Of a stretch of 64,000 nt of DNA, positions 43,062 to 51,541 are shown in pieces. Both the position numbers and the translations under genes were made by a program. Numbering within the stretch: the stretch's first letter is position 1; every line of letters starts with the position of its first letter. A model generated the notes under the pieces. It saw only the letters and a program-made list of their open reading frames with translations, searched no databases and was not told where the DNA came from. This stretch comes from Gammaproteobacteria bacterium (GTDB lineage Bacteria > Pseudomonadota > Gammaproteobacteria > Pseudomonadales > Azotimanducaceae), in contig JAFIFJ010000038.1 of the NCBI GenBank assembly GCA_020832085.1, forward strand, positions 1 through 64,000, given 5' to 3'.

Positions 43062-44356
43062 GCACGTCCTGCCAGCATCTGGGCGTAGTAGGCTCCGAGC
43101 CTGCTCGCTGCCACCGGCCAGGAAAACTGCTCCAGAACCCGCCGCCGTCCGCGTGCTGCCAGTCCGTGGCGACGTTCCGGATCATCCAGCAGGCTGCCGA
43201 TGGCGGCTTGCAGGGCGTGGGCATCGCCGGGCGGTACCAGGACCCCGGCATCGCCCACCACTTCGGCCAGGGCGCCACCGCTGGTGGAGACCACGGGAAC
43301 AGCGCAGGCCATGGCTTCGCCCGCGGGCAGGCCGAAGCCCTCGTACAGGGAAGGCACCACCGCCAGGGTCGCCCTGGCATAGCAATCGACGAGTTCATCG
43401 CGGCTGATGCCGTGACGGAATGAGACTTTGTCGGTCAATCCAAGGCGCTGGATCTGGCGCAGCGTGGCGCCGTCCTCCTTGGGGCGGCCGATGACGAGCA
43501 GGCGCAGAGCGGGACGGGTTGTGCTGAGGCCATGAAAGGCGTCGAGCAGGTAACTGAGCCCTTTCAGCGGCTGGTCGGCGCTGGCAACGGTGACCAGAAG
43601 ATCGGATTCCCGCGGGCGCTCGGGAAGCGGGCGGAAGTGTTCGCAGTCGATGCCATTGTGAATGACGTCGATGCGCTCGGCCGGGATTCCGAAGGCGTCG
43701 GCGATATCCGTTCGCGATGCCTCTGAGACGGTGACAAGGTGGTCGAGGCGGCGCGCAACCCGGGTCTGCATGCCGAGGAAACTGTGCCAGCGCCGGACCA
43801 GCAGCCGGTGCTTCCAGTCGGGGGCATGGGCCAGAGCGATCTCGCGGTCGCGCTGGATGGGATGATGGATGGTGGCCACCACCGGAAAGCCCCGACGCTT
43901 GAGGCCCAGCAGGCCGTAACAGAGGCTCTGGTTGTCGTGAATGATGTCGTACTCACGCCCGTGCCGGAGCAGCCAGGGCAGCACCCTGCGACCGAAGGTC
44001 CAGGGCTCCGGGAAGCCGCCGGTGAGCATGCTGAAGTACTCGCAGAGATCGGTGGCGGAGCGGAAGTGCTTCAGTCGCAGGGCGGTGACGTGGTTGTCGA
44101 CGGCGTAGAGATCGAGGCTGGGGATGCGGATTAAGGGAATGTCGCCGTCGAGAACGGGGTAGGGCGGACCGGAAATCACGTCGACGTGATGCCCGTCGTC
44201 GGTGAGGGCACGGGCGAGTGCAGCGATGTAGATGCCCTGGCCTCCGCTGAAGGGATTGCTGCGATAGCCGAGCAGGGCGATACGCAGGCGGCGGGCAGAC
44301 CCGTTCAGCGGTGACAGGTCTCGGGTGTCGGCCTGCCTGGCCCCCGCCGTAGACAT
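43058..44356 (-). CDS. Glycosyltransferase family 4 protein
   Basis: 432 residues with a GT-B fold. The N-half has PFSGGQGIYIAALARAL for the acceptor side; the C-half has the donor motif PSLYEGFGLPAGEAMACAVPVV with the E-x7-E retaining signature. The nucleotide-sugar donor is not predictable. First gene of a minus-strand operon with two downstream enzymes. No membrane anchor, so it is a cytosolic or peripheral enzyme. Confidence 0.88.
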   Translation of the reverse strand: MSTAGARQADTRDLSPLNGSARRLRIALLGYRSNPFSGGQGIYIAALARALTDDGHHVDVISGPPYPVLDGDIPLIRIPSLDLYAVDNHVTALRLKHFRSATDLCEYFSMLTGGFPEPWTFGRRVLPWLLRHGREYDIIHDNQSLCYGLLGLKRRGFPVVATIHHPIQRDREIALAHAPDWKHRLLVRRWHSFLGMQTRVARRLDHLVTVSEASRTDIADAFGIPAERIDVIHNGIDCEHFRPLPERPRESDLLVTVASADQPLKGLSYLLDAFHGLSTTRPALRLLVIGRPKEDGATLRQIQRLGLTDKVSFRHGISRDELVDCYARATLAVVPSLYEGFGLPAGEAMACAVPVVSTSGGALAEVVGDAGVLVPPGDAHALQAAIGSLLDDPERRHGLAARGRRRVLEQFSWPVAASRLGAYYAQMLAGRA

Positions 44357-44472
44357 TCGCTCTTCCCTTGAATTCAGTGTCGTATGCGACGGGCGCAGCT
44401 CAGAGGCAGCGCCAATTGTAGGTGCCCATACCGTCGAAATCCAGCGGATGGAAGGGCCAAGTCTTTGATCAT

Positions 44473-45465
44473 CTAGGGTTTTGTGGCTCTTCTGACAGGC
44501 TCGTCCGGGTGCGGCTGGGCCCCGATGCGATCGCTGGCTCTGCGCCCTCGAGGCTGGGTGCGACGATTGCGACCGCTGGGTGGCTGGGACTCGCCTTGGC
44601 GACGGTCCTTGCCGGATCGCCGCTCCGGACCATAGGCCGGGGCCTCGTGCTCCACCTCGAAGACGTGAGCGAAGAGGTTGGCGATGACCTGCTGGCCCCC
44701 CTGGGTCTTGCGCAGCAGCCTCAGGCCATCGGTGATGAATGGCGACACCACGTCCCAGAAGAAGGCGGGATAGGCTTCCCGCAGTTCGTTGGCATGGCGA
44801 TAGCCGAGGCGTTCGGCCTCACCGGTTTCGAGGAACTCCGTGTACAGCCTGCTGAGCTTCTGAATGTAACGGGGATCGGCCAGCTGGCCGATGAGATCCG
44901 CTGCACGGATCAGTCCCGGGAAGTCATCGACGCGTTGATAGTCGTCGGCGGCCGGCACCGGGAAGCGGGTGTGCTCGATGTTGTTGCAGATGACCTCCAC
45001 GTCGAGGATGAGATCGTCGGTGAAGCGTTCGCGGACGAAGATCTTGCCGCGGTCGACGTGATAGGGCGTCAGGTAGGCATCCGTCGCTCCGGCCGGTGGC
45101 GTCACCATCTGCCCGAGGTCATTGATTACGTACCGACCGCCGCGGTCGGCCCGACAGACGCCGCGTACGTAGCCCACATCGTGGAACAGCAGGCTGACGA
45201 CGAAGTGCACCCAATCCAAAGGCGTGATGCCCCCGTCCGCCTGCAGCTTCGCCCGCAGGATCTCCTGACCCACCTCCGTTACCAGAATGGTGTGTTCCAT
45301 GTCGTGGTAGGGCGCGTCGGTGTTGGCCAGCGTTTCGAGCGAGGTGCGTGCGGTGGATTCCAGCAGGTCCGCAAAGGTCGGTTCCTGATGGGGAAACGCC
45401 GTCAGGTAGGCGCGCCGGATTTCCGCTGTGAACGCGTCGATGATCACCGCTACCGGGCTGAACAT
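44473..45465 (-). CDS. HD-domain metal-dependent phosphohydrolase
   Basis: 330 residues. YHDMEHT (about 51-57) and LFHDVGYVRG (about 91-100) give the HD metal ligands, with NIEHTRFP further on as the third histidine. It has a helical PDEase-like HD core but no regulatory domain. The C-terminal 55 residues are a basic low-complexity tail rich in Arg, Gly and Gln (ERRSGKDRRQGE). The substrate may be a nucleotide. A 253-bp divergent gap separates it from metR. Confidence 0.78.
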   Translation of the reverse strand: MFSPVAVIIDAFTAEIRRAYLTAFPHQEPTFADLLESTARTSLETLANTDAPYHDMEHTILVTEVGQEILRAKLQADGGITPLDWVHFVVSLLFHDVGYVRGVCRADRGGRYVINDLGQMVTPPAGATDAYLTPYHVDRGKIFVRERFTDDLILDVEVICNNIEHTRFPVPAADDYQRVDDFPGLIRAADLIGQLADPRYIQKLSRLYTEFLETGEAERLGYRHANELREAYPAFFWDVVSPFITDGLRLLRKTQGGQQVIANLFAHVFEVEHEAPAYGPERRSGKDRRQGESQPPSGRNRRTQPRGRRASDRIGAQPHPDEPVRRATKP

Positions 45466-45718
45466 GCCGTTCGATTCCCTCGTGTTCGCGGAAACGGGCC
45501 AAACCAGCGCTTGGGGTCAAAGCGACCTTCGGCAGCCTGTCGGATGAGAAACAACAGCCAGCAGTAGGGTGTCATGTTACTTCGCAGTGACCCTGTACGC
45601 CTATCCCTGGCGGACATCGGTTCCTGCCATCCGGCAGGCTGTGGCCGGATGGGCGTGAGCGAGGTGGCCGTCATGATGGCTCGCGCGCATAATGTCGCGA
45701 CGTGATTGAGGACGGCTC
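45466..45718. other. Divergent intergenic region between the HD gene and metR
   Basis: A 253-bp gap. A 41-codon ORF on the minus strand (start 45575) overlaps the HD gene start by 16 bp and is not convincing. I found no clear TGAA-N5-TTCA MetR site. GAGGA precedes the metR ATG. No consensus promoter was recognised. Confidence 0.3.
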
Positions 45719-46651
45719 ATGATTCGAGTGCTGGAACTGCGCCATCTGCGCACGCTCGTGGCCCTCAGGGATACCGGCAGTCTGGTGGAGGCAGCGGATC
45801 GGGTCTGCCTGACCCAGTCCGCCCTGTCCCATCAGCTGAAGGATCTCGAGGAACGCCTGGGGACGTCCCTGTTTGCGCGCAAGACCCGTCCCGTTCGTTT
45901 CACCCCGGCGGGTCGAAGGCTGCTGGAGGCGGCAGATCGTGTGCTGCCGGAACTGCTGGCGGCCGAGCGCGATCTTGCCCGCCTCACCGGGGGGCGGGCG
46001 GGGCGCCTCTACATGGCCATCGAGTGCCACAGCTGCTTCGACTGGCTGCTGCCGGCCATCGAGCGCTTCCGGGATGACTGGCCGGAAGTGGAACTCGATC
46101 TCTCCAGTGCCTTCGGTTTTGCGCCGCTTCCCGCCCTGGCTCGGGGCGACCTTGATCTGGTGATCACCTCCGATCCCCTCGATCTGCCGCGTGTGGTCTA
46201 TGAACCCCTGTTCCGCTATGAAGCGGTGCTGATCGTCGCTCCCGAGCATCGTCTGGCTACCTTGGCCTCGGTGGAGCCCGAGGACCTCGTCGAGGAGACC
46301 TTGATCACCTATCCGGTAGAGCGGGATCGCCTCGACATCCTGACCCGCTTCCTCGATCCGGCCGGTGTGGCGCCGGCGCGGATTCGGCAGGCGGAACTCA
46401 CACCCATGATGGTGCAGCTCGTCGCCAGCGGTCGCGGGGTGGCCTGCCTGCCCAACTGGGCGGTGGCCGAGCACGTGGCTCGCCGTTTCGTCGTGCCCCT
46501 GTCCCTCGGTACTTCGGGCCTGTGGCCGACGCTGCACGCAGCCCTGCGTGAAGAGCAACGGGAAGAAGCGTTCATCACGGCTTTCGTGGAGGCGGCGCGC
46601 CACACCTGCTTCGCCCGCCTGGTGGGGGTGCGGCCGGTCGAGGCGGCCTGA
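45719..46651 (+). CDS. metR: LysR-type regulator MetR
   Basis: 310 residues. The N-terminal helix-turn-helix (about 18-60) has SLVEAADRVCLTQSALSHQLKDLEE, and the effector domain begins with the MetR-specific block AIECHSCFDWLLPA (about 99-112). LDLVITSDPLD and TYPVERDRLDILTRFLDPAGV match E. coli MetR closely. MetR activates metE and metH with homocysteine as co-effector. No metE lies next to it here. It is followed on the opposite strand by a terminator belonging to a different transcript. Confidence 0.9.
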   Translation: MIRVLELRHLRTLVALRDTGSLVEAADRVCLTQSALSHQLKDLEERLGTSLFARKTRPVRFTPAGRRLLEAADRVLPELLAAERDLARLTGGRAGRLYMAIECHSCFDWLLPAIERFRDDWPEVELDLSSAFGFAPLPALARGDLDLVITSDPLDLPRVVYEPLFRYEAVLIVAPEHRLATLASVEPEDLVEETLITYPVERDRLDILTRFLDPAGVAPARIRQAELTPMMVQLVASGRGVACLPNWAVAEHVARRFVVPLSLGTSGLWPTLHAALREEQREEAFITAFVEAARHTCFARLVGVRPVEAA

Positions 46652-46662
46652 AGTGCGGGCAT

Positions 46663-46693
46663 AAAAAAGCCCCGCATCCGGAGGATGCGGGGC
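46663..46693 (-). terminator. Rho-independent terminator on the minus strand
   Basis: A perfect 11-bp stem, GCCCCGCATCC/GGATGCGGGGC (46669-46679 and 46683-46693), with a 3-nt loop and, read on the minus strand, six T directly after it (46663-46668). The plus-strand reading has no T-run. It ends a transcript coming from the right, not metR. Confidence 0.85.
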
Positions 46694-46961
46694 CCGGGAG
46701 CCCAAGCTCCCATGCGTCAGGTTGCAGTCCAGTGTGCCTGTCCCCTCCCGATTCGCGAACGATTCAGGCTGGGGTGACCGCGCGGTCTGCTTCCGGCTAG
46801 CGCTGGCCGGAAGGAAACTCCGGCACGGGTCAGGAGGCGACGCTGGAGGCTCCCTTAATAGTGATTGGACTATTAATCTGGATCACCTCCCATGCGCGGT
46901 CAGGGCGTGGATCGGTGCGCCGAGACGATGCCCTGGTGAACCGGTCGGCACAACATGATCA
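46663..46961 (-). ncRNA. Candidate structured non-coding RNA
   Basis: A transcription unit of about 300 nt bounded by a consensus sigma70 promoter and a strong terminator with no ORF longer than 18 codons. Hairpins include TTAATAGT/ACTATTAA (46855-46876), CTTCCGGC/GCCGGAAG (46790-46797 and 46806-46813) and GGGAGC/GCTCCC (46696-46711). The RNA carries GGAGGTGATCCAG (complement of 46878-46890), 13 nt exactly complementary to the 3' end of 16S rRNA. Two tiny ORFs are possible: 18 codons from 46956 and an ATT-initiated 15-codon frame after the SD-like sequence. It does not resemble 6S, tmRNA, RNase P or 4.5S RNA as far as I can tell. It may be an untranslated regulator or a leader-peptide unit. 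Confidence 0.5.
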
Positions 46962-46967
46962 CGGTCA

Positions 46968-46996
46968 TTTATACGCCTGCCCCAATATGTTGTCAA
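46968..46996 (-). promoter_or_regulatory. Consensus sigma70 promoter for the candidate RNA
   Basis: Read on the minus strand: TTGACA (46996-46991), a 17-bp spacer, and TATAAA (46973-46968). The -35 is a perfect consensus match and the -10 differs in one base, making this the strongest promoter seen in the window. Transcription would start near 46961 and run left to the terminator at 46663. There is no protein-coding gene between. Confidence 0.75.
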
Positions 46997-47095
46997 AACT
47001 CTCGAGCAACGCGATGTTTTCAACGATCTTGAAGACATCATCGACGGCTGCAGACGAGACCGTCAGGGGCTGTCTGGGCCATGGGGTTCGGGTGC

Positions 47096-47686
47096 TCAGG
47101 GTACCAGGGCCTGACGCAGCCAGCCTGCCTCGCCGCAGGTGAACTGCCAGCGCTCGTGCAGCCGGCTGCCGGGATGAATCTGCAGACATTCAGCCACGTG
47201 CACGTCGAGCCGGAGCGCCAAGGCTTCAGGCGGTGGGTCGGGATGATCTCCGAGGCTGGCGTCGAGTCGGCCATGGGCCGCATGCAGGGCTTTGGGGTCT
47301 GCCAGGGGAGAGCTCTGGGGAAACTCTCGGGCGTAGACATGATCGAGAACCTGGCTGCTGCGGGGGCGCCGGTGCCAGTGTTCTGCGAGTACGGTCCGGT
47401 CGAGCGCTCGGACCTGCGCCTTCAGGCGCCATTGGCGCTGCAGCGACGGATACCAGCAGGCGACCTGGCAGCGGGGGTCACGCTGGAGCTGACGCCCTTT
47501 GGCAGAGGTGGCGTTGATGAACAGGGCGAAGCCGCCCGCTACGTCCCGCAGCACCAGGGCACGGACCTGGGGCCAGCCGGCATCGTCGACGGTGGCCAGC
47601 CAGCACAGCTCGGCGTTGCTGTCGGCGAGTTCCCGTGCCTGCTGCCGGTCTGCACCCAGCGCAAGCACGGGGTCCGCGATGGCCAA
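47096..47686 (-). CDS. Pyridoxamine 5'-phosphate oxidase family protein
   Basis: 196 residues. The FMN-binding split barrel shows VRALVLRDV, FALFINATSAKGRQL and, later, RRPRSSQ and RLHERWQF in the order of PdxH. However the central WGGYRL block of true PdxH is absent and the FMN-site residues RMVLLK are altered, so this may be a paralogue that uses FMN or another flavin for a different oxidation. It stands 5 bp after a small membrane protein gene on the same strand. Confidence 0.7.
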   Translation of the reverse strand: MAIADPVLALGADRQQARELADSNAELCWLATVDDAGWPQVRALVLRDVAGGFALFINATSAKGRQLQRDPRCQVACWYPSLQRQWRLKAQVRALDRTVLAEHWHRRPRSSQVLDHVYAREFPQSSPLADPKALHAAHGRLDASLGDHPDPPPEALALRLDVHVAECLQIHPGSRLHERWQFTCGEAGWLRQALVP

Positions 47687-47691
47687 CGGCT

Positions 47692-47859
47692 TCAGTTCCC
47701 GCTTCCGCCCTCACCCTGGGACTGCTGCTGGTTGCGCCGGAGTTCGGCGATGTCCCGCTGGATCTCGCTGAGTCGGAACACCACGTCCGGAAGCTGGTCC
47801 ATAATGCGCCAGAGCATGTAGGCGATGGCGAGCAGGACGAGAAACGAAAGAAAGGCCAT
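47692..47859 (-). CDS. Small single-helix membrane protein
   Basis: 55 residues with one transmembrane segment (about 3-20) followed by a charged helical tail (LSEIQRDIAELRRNQQQ) that may be a coiled coil. AGGAG stands 8 nt before the ATG at 47859. It is encoded 5 bp before the PNPOx-family gene. No function is known. Confidence 0.6.
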   Translation of the reverse strand: MAFLSFLVLLAIAYMLWRIMDQLPDVVFRLSEIQRDIAELRRNQQQSQGEGGSGN

Positions 47860-48115
47860 GCATTGCACTCCTGAAGAATAGGGCTTCGGGCTGGCGGTTC
47901 GGGTGGTTGGCAGCTGCCCCATGCCGCCGGGCGGCGCACCGATCACGATCGAAGCATTCCCTCCCCGGCCGAACCACTTAGACGGGAGGATTGTATAACG
48001 CGAAGGCCTCCCGTCGGGCAAATGGCGAGGCATTCCGAGCTTGTCTCTGGCGGTGGTTGGGGCGGATGCTGGCAGGAAGGCCGAGCCGCCGACTGCCGGG
48101 CCGGCAGGTCGCCGG
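47860..48115. other. Intergenic region with no recognised feature
   Basis: The 256 bases upstream of the small membrane protein gene and downstream of the lipoprotein contain no convincing ORF, hairpin terminator or consensus promoter. Confidence 0.3.
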
Positions 48116-48730
48116 TCAGAATTCCCTGGTCAGGCGCACCGCAGAGAACACCGGTGCCATGCGTGGCCAGGCTTCCTGCCAGTTGGCCTTCGGGGCACTG
48201 GCTTCGATGACCAGCACCCTGCCGGTCCTGGGGTTGCGATAACTGACGACGTGGAACTGGCGCAGCCGCTGCCCGGGATCCGCGTCGAGGCGTTGGCGTT
48301 CCGGGCCTGAGATGCCCCGGACCTCGAAGCCCAACGGGCCCTGGGGGTCCTGGTCCCAGGTCACCGCTGGTGACAGCGTGAGCCGCCAGGACTGCATCAG
48401 TTCCTCCGTCCCGCCGAGGACGCCGGCTCCGGCAGGACCCTCGACCACCTTGGCCGTGATCACGGCCTGCAGCTCGGGTTCTTCGAACCTGGCGGAATCC
48501 TGGCTGGGCCTGGGCTCGAAGCCATCAACGGCCGGCAGACGGCAGCGGTGAATCCTGTCCACCCCGCGCTCGCAGGGCCAGCTGCGGACAGCTTCGCCAA
48601 GGTGGCCGTCGGCGTCCTGATCCGGTGAAACCGGGCTTGCACAGCCGGGGATCAACACGCTGATCAGCAGCAGCCCCAGGACGGCCCGCAGGCTGCGGCA
48701 CCGGTTGCGCCATCCCTCGGCTTCAAGCAT
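48116..48730 (-). CDS. Hypothetical lipoprotein
   Basis: 204 residues from the ATG at 48730. A hydrophobic segment with lipobox LIPGC marks lipid attachment near residue 29, so it is a membrane-anchored periplasmic protein. The mature part is mixed alpha/beta with a C-terminal stretch RVLVIEASAPKANWQEAWP. No family known to me. It overlaps the sixA gene end by 8 bp. An earlier in-frame ATG (48751) is possible. Confidence 0.65.
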   Translation of the reverse strand: MLEAEGWRNRCRSLRAVLGLLLISVLIPGCASPVSPDQDADGHLGEAVRSWPCERGVDRIHRCRLPAVDGFEPRPSQDSARFEEPELQAVITAKVVEGPAGAGVLGGTEELMQSWRLTLSPAVTWDQDPQGPLGFEVRGISGPERQRLDADPGQRLRQFHVVSYRNPRTGRVLVIEASAPKANWQEAWPRMAPVFSAVRLTREF

Positions 48731-49253
48731 GGCCCGGGCTGCTCCCGCCATCCCGAAACTGTCTGGGCCGCAGGATCGCCACGCCTTCGGCGGCCGTCTC
48801 GCCCCATTGCGCCCAGTCGGTGCTGTTGTGAAAGTGGGCAGCGCCCAGGGTGGGCAGATTGTCCAACTCCGGCTCTCCATCGGGTTTCAGTCGGTTGACG
48901 AGATCGGTCAGCCCCGGATTGTGACCCACCAGCATGAGTACCTTGCACTGGGATGGTGCCGCCAGAATCCATGCCAGCCAGGTGGCTGCATCAGCGAGGT
49001 AAAGCGAGTCGTCATATTCGACCACGCGTGGGTCGACCAGATCAGGAATGAGGAAGGCCAGGGTGTCGCGGGTCCGGCGTGCCGGCGAACACAGGACCCG
49101 GTCGGGCCTCGGCAGGACTTCGGCGAAGACCTTGGCCATCGTCGATCCGTCCGCCACGCCCCGTTGATTGAGCCGGCGATCGAAGTCGGCGTCACCGGGG
49201 CGATCCCAGCTCGATTTGGCGTGGCGAATGACCAGCAGCTCGCGAATGGTCAT
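48723..49253 (-). CDS. sixA: SixA-type phosphohistidine phosphatase
   Basis: 176 residues. The histidine-phosphatase motif is VIRHAKSSW (H10), with the later LVGHNPGL histidine and RTRDTL arginine. SixA removes phosphate from histidines in His-phosphotransfer domains or PTS-type carriers. The length fits the SixA subgroup, a little longer at the C-terminus. AGGAGG precedes the ATG at 49253. It is coupled with the downstream lipoprotein gene and divergent from the HD-GYP gene. Confidence 0.85.
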   Translation of the reverse strand: MTIRELLVIRHAKSSWDRPGDADFDRRLNQRGVADGSTMAKVFAEVLPRPDRVLCSPARRTRDTLAFLIPDLVDPRVVEYDDSLYLADAATWLAWILAAPSQCKVLMLVGHNPGLTDLVNRLKPDGEPELDNLPTLGAAHFHNSTDWAQWGETAAEGVAILRPRQFRDGGSSPGHA

Positions 49254-49453
49254 GACTGCGCCTCCTTGGATACCAGAGGGGATGATCGCACTGTTGATGA
49301 CGAGCTGTCCGGTGCCGACCACGGTGGTGCGCTTTCCTGCAGGCATGAATCGCGACGCGACGGCAACGGCCCGATGGATTGACACCCCTGCGCGGCAGAG
49401 GCATGTTCCTTGTTCGCCTGTCCGTAGGGGCCTGCGAACTTTTGGGGGTGTCA

Positions 49454-51172
49454 GTGAGCGGGATCAGGGGATTTGACCTTTCGAGGCAGGTGGCGGGCCT
49501 CGAACTCCTCTTCGATGTCGGCCTGTCCCTGACGTCGGAGCGTGATCACGATCGCCTGATCGAGAAAATCCTCATTGCGGCCAAGCAGTTCTGTCGGGCG
49601 GACGGGGGCACGATTTATCTGGCGACGGAGGACGATCACCTCGAATTTGCGATCATGCGCAATGACACCATGGGAACCGCCCTCGGTGGCACCACGGGTA
49701 AACCACTCGATCAGATTCCCCGGGTGCCGCTGAAGGATCCGGTCAGCGGTGAGCCCAACGAGCGCAACATCGCGGCCTACGCTGCCAACACCAAGCAATC
49801 GGTGAACATCGAGGACGCTTACGAAGTCGAGACTTTCGACTTCTCAGGGACCAAGGAATTCGATCGCCGCAACGGCTACCGTTCCCAGTCCTTCCTGACC
49901 ATACCCATGCTCAACAACTCCGGTCGCCTGATCGGCGTGCTGCAACTCATCAACGCCCAGGACCCGGACTCTGGAGAGATCGTCACCTTCGACGGTCACC
50001 TGCAGCAGATCGTCGAGGCTCTGGCTTCACAGGCGGCCGTGGCCCTGGACAATCAGCATCTGCTGGCTGCCCAGCGCAAGTTGATGGAGAGCTTCATCCA
50101 GCTCATCGCCGAGGCCATCGACGCCAAGTCGCCCTACACCGGCGGGCACTGCGAGCGCGTACCCATCATCACCGAGATGATCACGGAGGCGGTCTGTCAG
50201 GCGGACTCAGGTCCCTTCGCCGATTTCGACCTCACTTCAGAGCAGTGGTATGAGTTGCGCATCGCGGCCTGGCTGCACGATTGCGGCAAGATCATCACGC
50301 CGGTGCACGTCATGGACAAGGCGACCAAGCTCGAGTCCATCCGTGACGGCATCGAGACGGTCCGTGCCCGCTTCGAGGCCTTGAAGCGGGAGACCGAACT
50401 CGAACACCTGCGCAGCGGCGGAGCGGGCGACGATCCGGCGCTGGCGGCGGCACTGGGCGAACTCGACGATGATCTGGCTTTTCTGGAGCGCTCCAACGTC
50501 GGCGGCGAGTTCCTGGCCGACGAGCACAAGCAGCGCATCCGCAGCATCGCCCGGCGCACCTGGCGCCGCGGCGACAGTCAGCAGCCATTGCTGTCAGCGG
50601 AGGAAACGGATCTGCTGTGCATTTCCCGGGGTACGCTGAGCGAGGAAGAGCGCCTGGTGATCAACGGCCATATGGTGCAGACCGTGCGCATGCTCGAACG
50701 GCTGCCCTTCCCTCAGGATCTCAAGCGCGTGCCGGAATATGCCGGCGGTCACCACGAGACCATGGACGGCAAGGGTTACCCCAAAGGTATCTTTGCCGGC
50801 GACATGTCCATCCCCGCGCGCATCATGGCCATCGCCGATGTCTTTGAAGCGCTCACGGCTCCTGACCGCCCCTACAAGCGCGGCAAGTCCCTGTCCGAGA
50901 CCATGGCGATCATGGGACGCATGAAGGAGAACAATCACCTCGATCCGCTTTTGTTCGACTTCTTCGTGCAAAGCGGCGTCTATCGCCAGTACGCGGAGCG
51001 CTACATGGATCCCGAACTGGTGGACGAGGTGGATGAGAAAGCCCTGCTCGAGATCACGCCCAAGGCCTTCGATCCGCCTCCGGAACAGGAACGAGCGGAG
51101 CGCTGGAAGCACTTCCTGCCGAAGTACCACAAGCTGGTGCGCTCAGCGCTCGGAGACCTGGCGGCCAAGTGA
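49454..51172 (+). CDS. GAF/HD-GYP cyclic-di-GMP phosphodiesterase-like protein
   Basis: 572 residues from the GTG at 49454. A GAF domain (about 30-190) precedes an HD-GYP domain (about 210-520) with AWLHDCGK, GHMVQTVRMLERLPFP and GGHHETMDGKGYP, so the metal and catalytic residues are preserved. About 120 extra residues (RARFEALKRETELEHL to DSQQPLLSAEETDLL) sit between the HD and the second histidine, an insertion not seen in standard HD-GYP proteins. GGGGG lies upstream of the GTG; an ATG at 49403 is an alternative start. Likely a phosphodiesterase for cyclic-di-GMP with ligand control from GAF. Confidence 0.85.
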   Translation: MSGIRGFDLSRQVAGLELLFDVGLSLTSERDHDRLIEKILIAAKQFCRADGGTIYLATEDDHLEFAIMRNDTMGTALGGTTGKPLDQIPRVPLKDPVSGEPNERNIAAYAANTKQSVNIEDAYEVETFDFSGTKEFDRRNGYRSQSFLTIPMLNNSGRLIGVLQLINAQDPDSGEIVTFDGHLQQIVEALASQAAVALDNQHLLAAQRKLMESFIQLIAEAIDAKSPYTGGHCERVPIITEMITEAVCQADSGPFADFDLTSEQWYELRIAAWLHDCGKIITPVHVMDKATKLESIRDGIETVRARFEALKRETELEHLRSGGAGDDPALAAALGELDDDLAFLERSNVGGEFLADEHKQRIRSIARRTWRRGDSQQPLLSAEETDLLCISRGTLSEEERLVINGHMVQTVRMLERLPFPQDLKRVPEYAGGHHETMDGKGYPKGIFAGDMSIPARIMAIADVFEALTAPDRPYKRGKSLSETMAIMGRMKENNHLDPLLFDFFVQSGVYRQYAERYMDPELVDEVDEKALLEITPKAFDPPPEQERAERWKHFLPKYHKLVRSALGDLAAK

Positions 51173-51460
51173 GCCGTTGATGCGCTCGAGTCCGCGCAGC
51201 AGCAGCCAGACGACGGCGATGGGAAATCCGAGCAGGGCCAGGGCAAGGCTCCAGCCGAGGGTAGGCAGCAGACGCTGCTCGACCGCGTGGATCACGGCAG
51301 CGAAACACAGCACTCCCAGATAGAAATCCGCCAGCAGCACCCGACCCCAGGCCGTGTCGAGCACGGCAGCCATGGCTGCCGTATCCGGGCTCATGATGAC
51401 AGCGCCCACGTAGACCACCAGGGCCACCGCGGCGGCGACCAAACCAGACTTGATGATCAT
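51143..51460 (-). CDS. Small integral membrane protein
   Basis: 105 residues with three hydrophobic helices (about 4-24, 40-60 and 70-90). AGGAG is well placed before the ATG at 51460. Contains DTAWGRVLLADFYLG in its middle. It ends 30 bp inside the convergent HD-GYP gene. The family is not identified. Confidence 0.6.
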   Translation of the reverse strand: MIIKSGLVAAAVALVVYVGAVIMSPDTAAMAAVLDTAWGRVLLADFYLGVLCFAAVIHAVEQRLLPTLGWSLALALLGFPIAVVWLLLRGLERINGSLGRQVSER

Positions 51461-51541
51461 GTTCCCGCTCCTTTCTTTGAGGATCCTGATCCCTTTGCTT
51501 CGATCCTGACCTGCCATGGGCGCGCTTGGCGCGATTGCGGC

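Noticed and set aside
45450-45575. 41-codon minus-strand ORF before the HD gene
   Set aside because: Composition is somewhat protein-like, but it has a weak ribosome site and overlaps the HD gene start; support is insufficient.
46878-46890. Remnant of a 16S rRNA gene
   Set aside because: Identity is limited to 13 nt; the flanks show no rRNA similarity on either side.
46722-47142. Small plus-strand ORFs between metR and the PNPOx-family gene
   Set aside because: They lack ribosome sites, overlap the promoter and hairpins on the other strand, and have no recognisable protein features.
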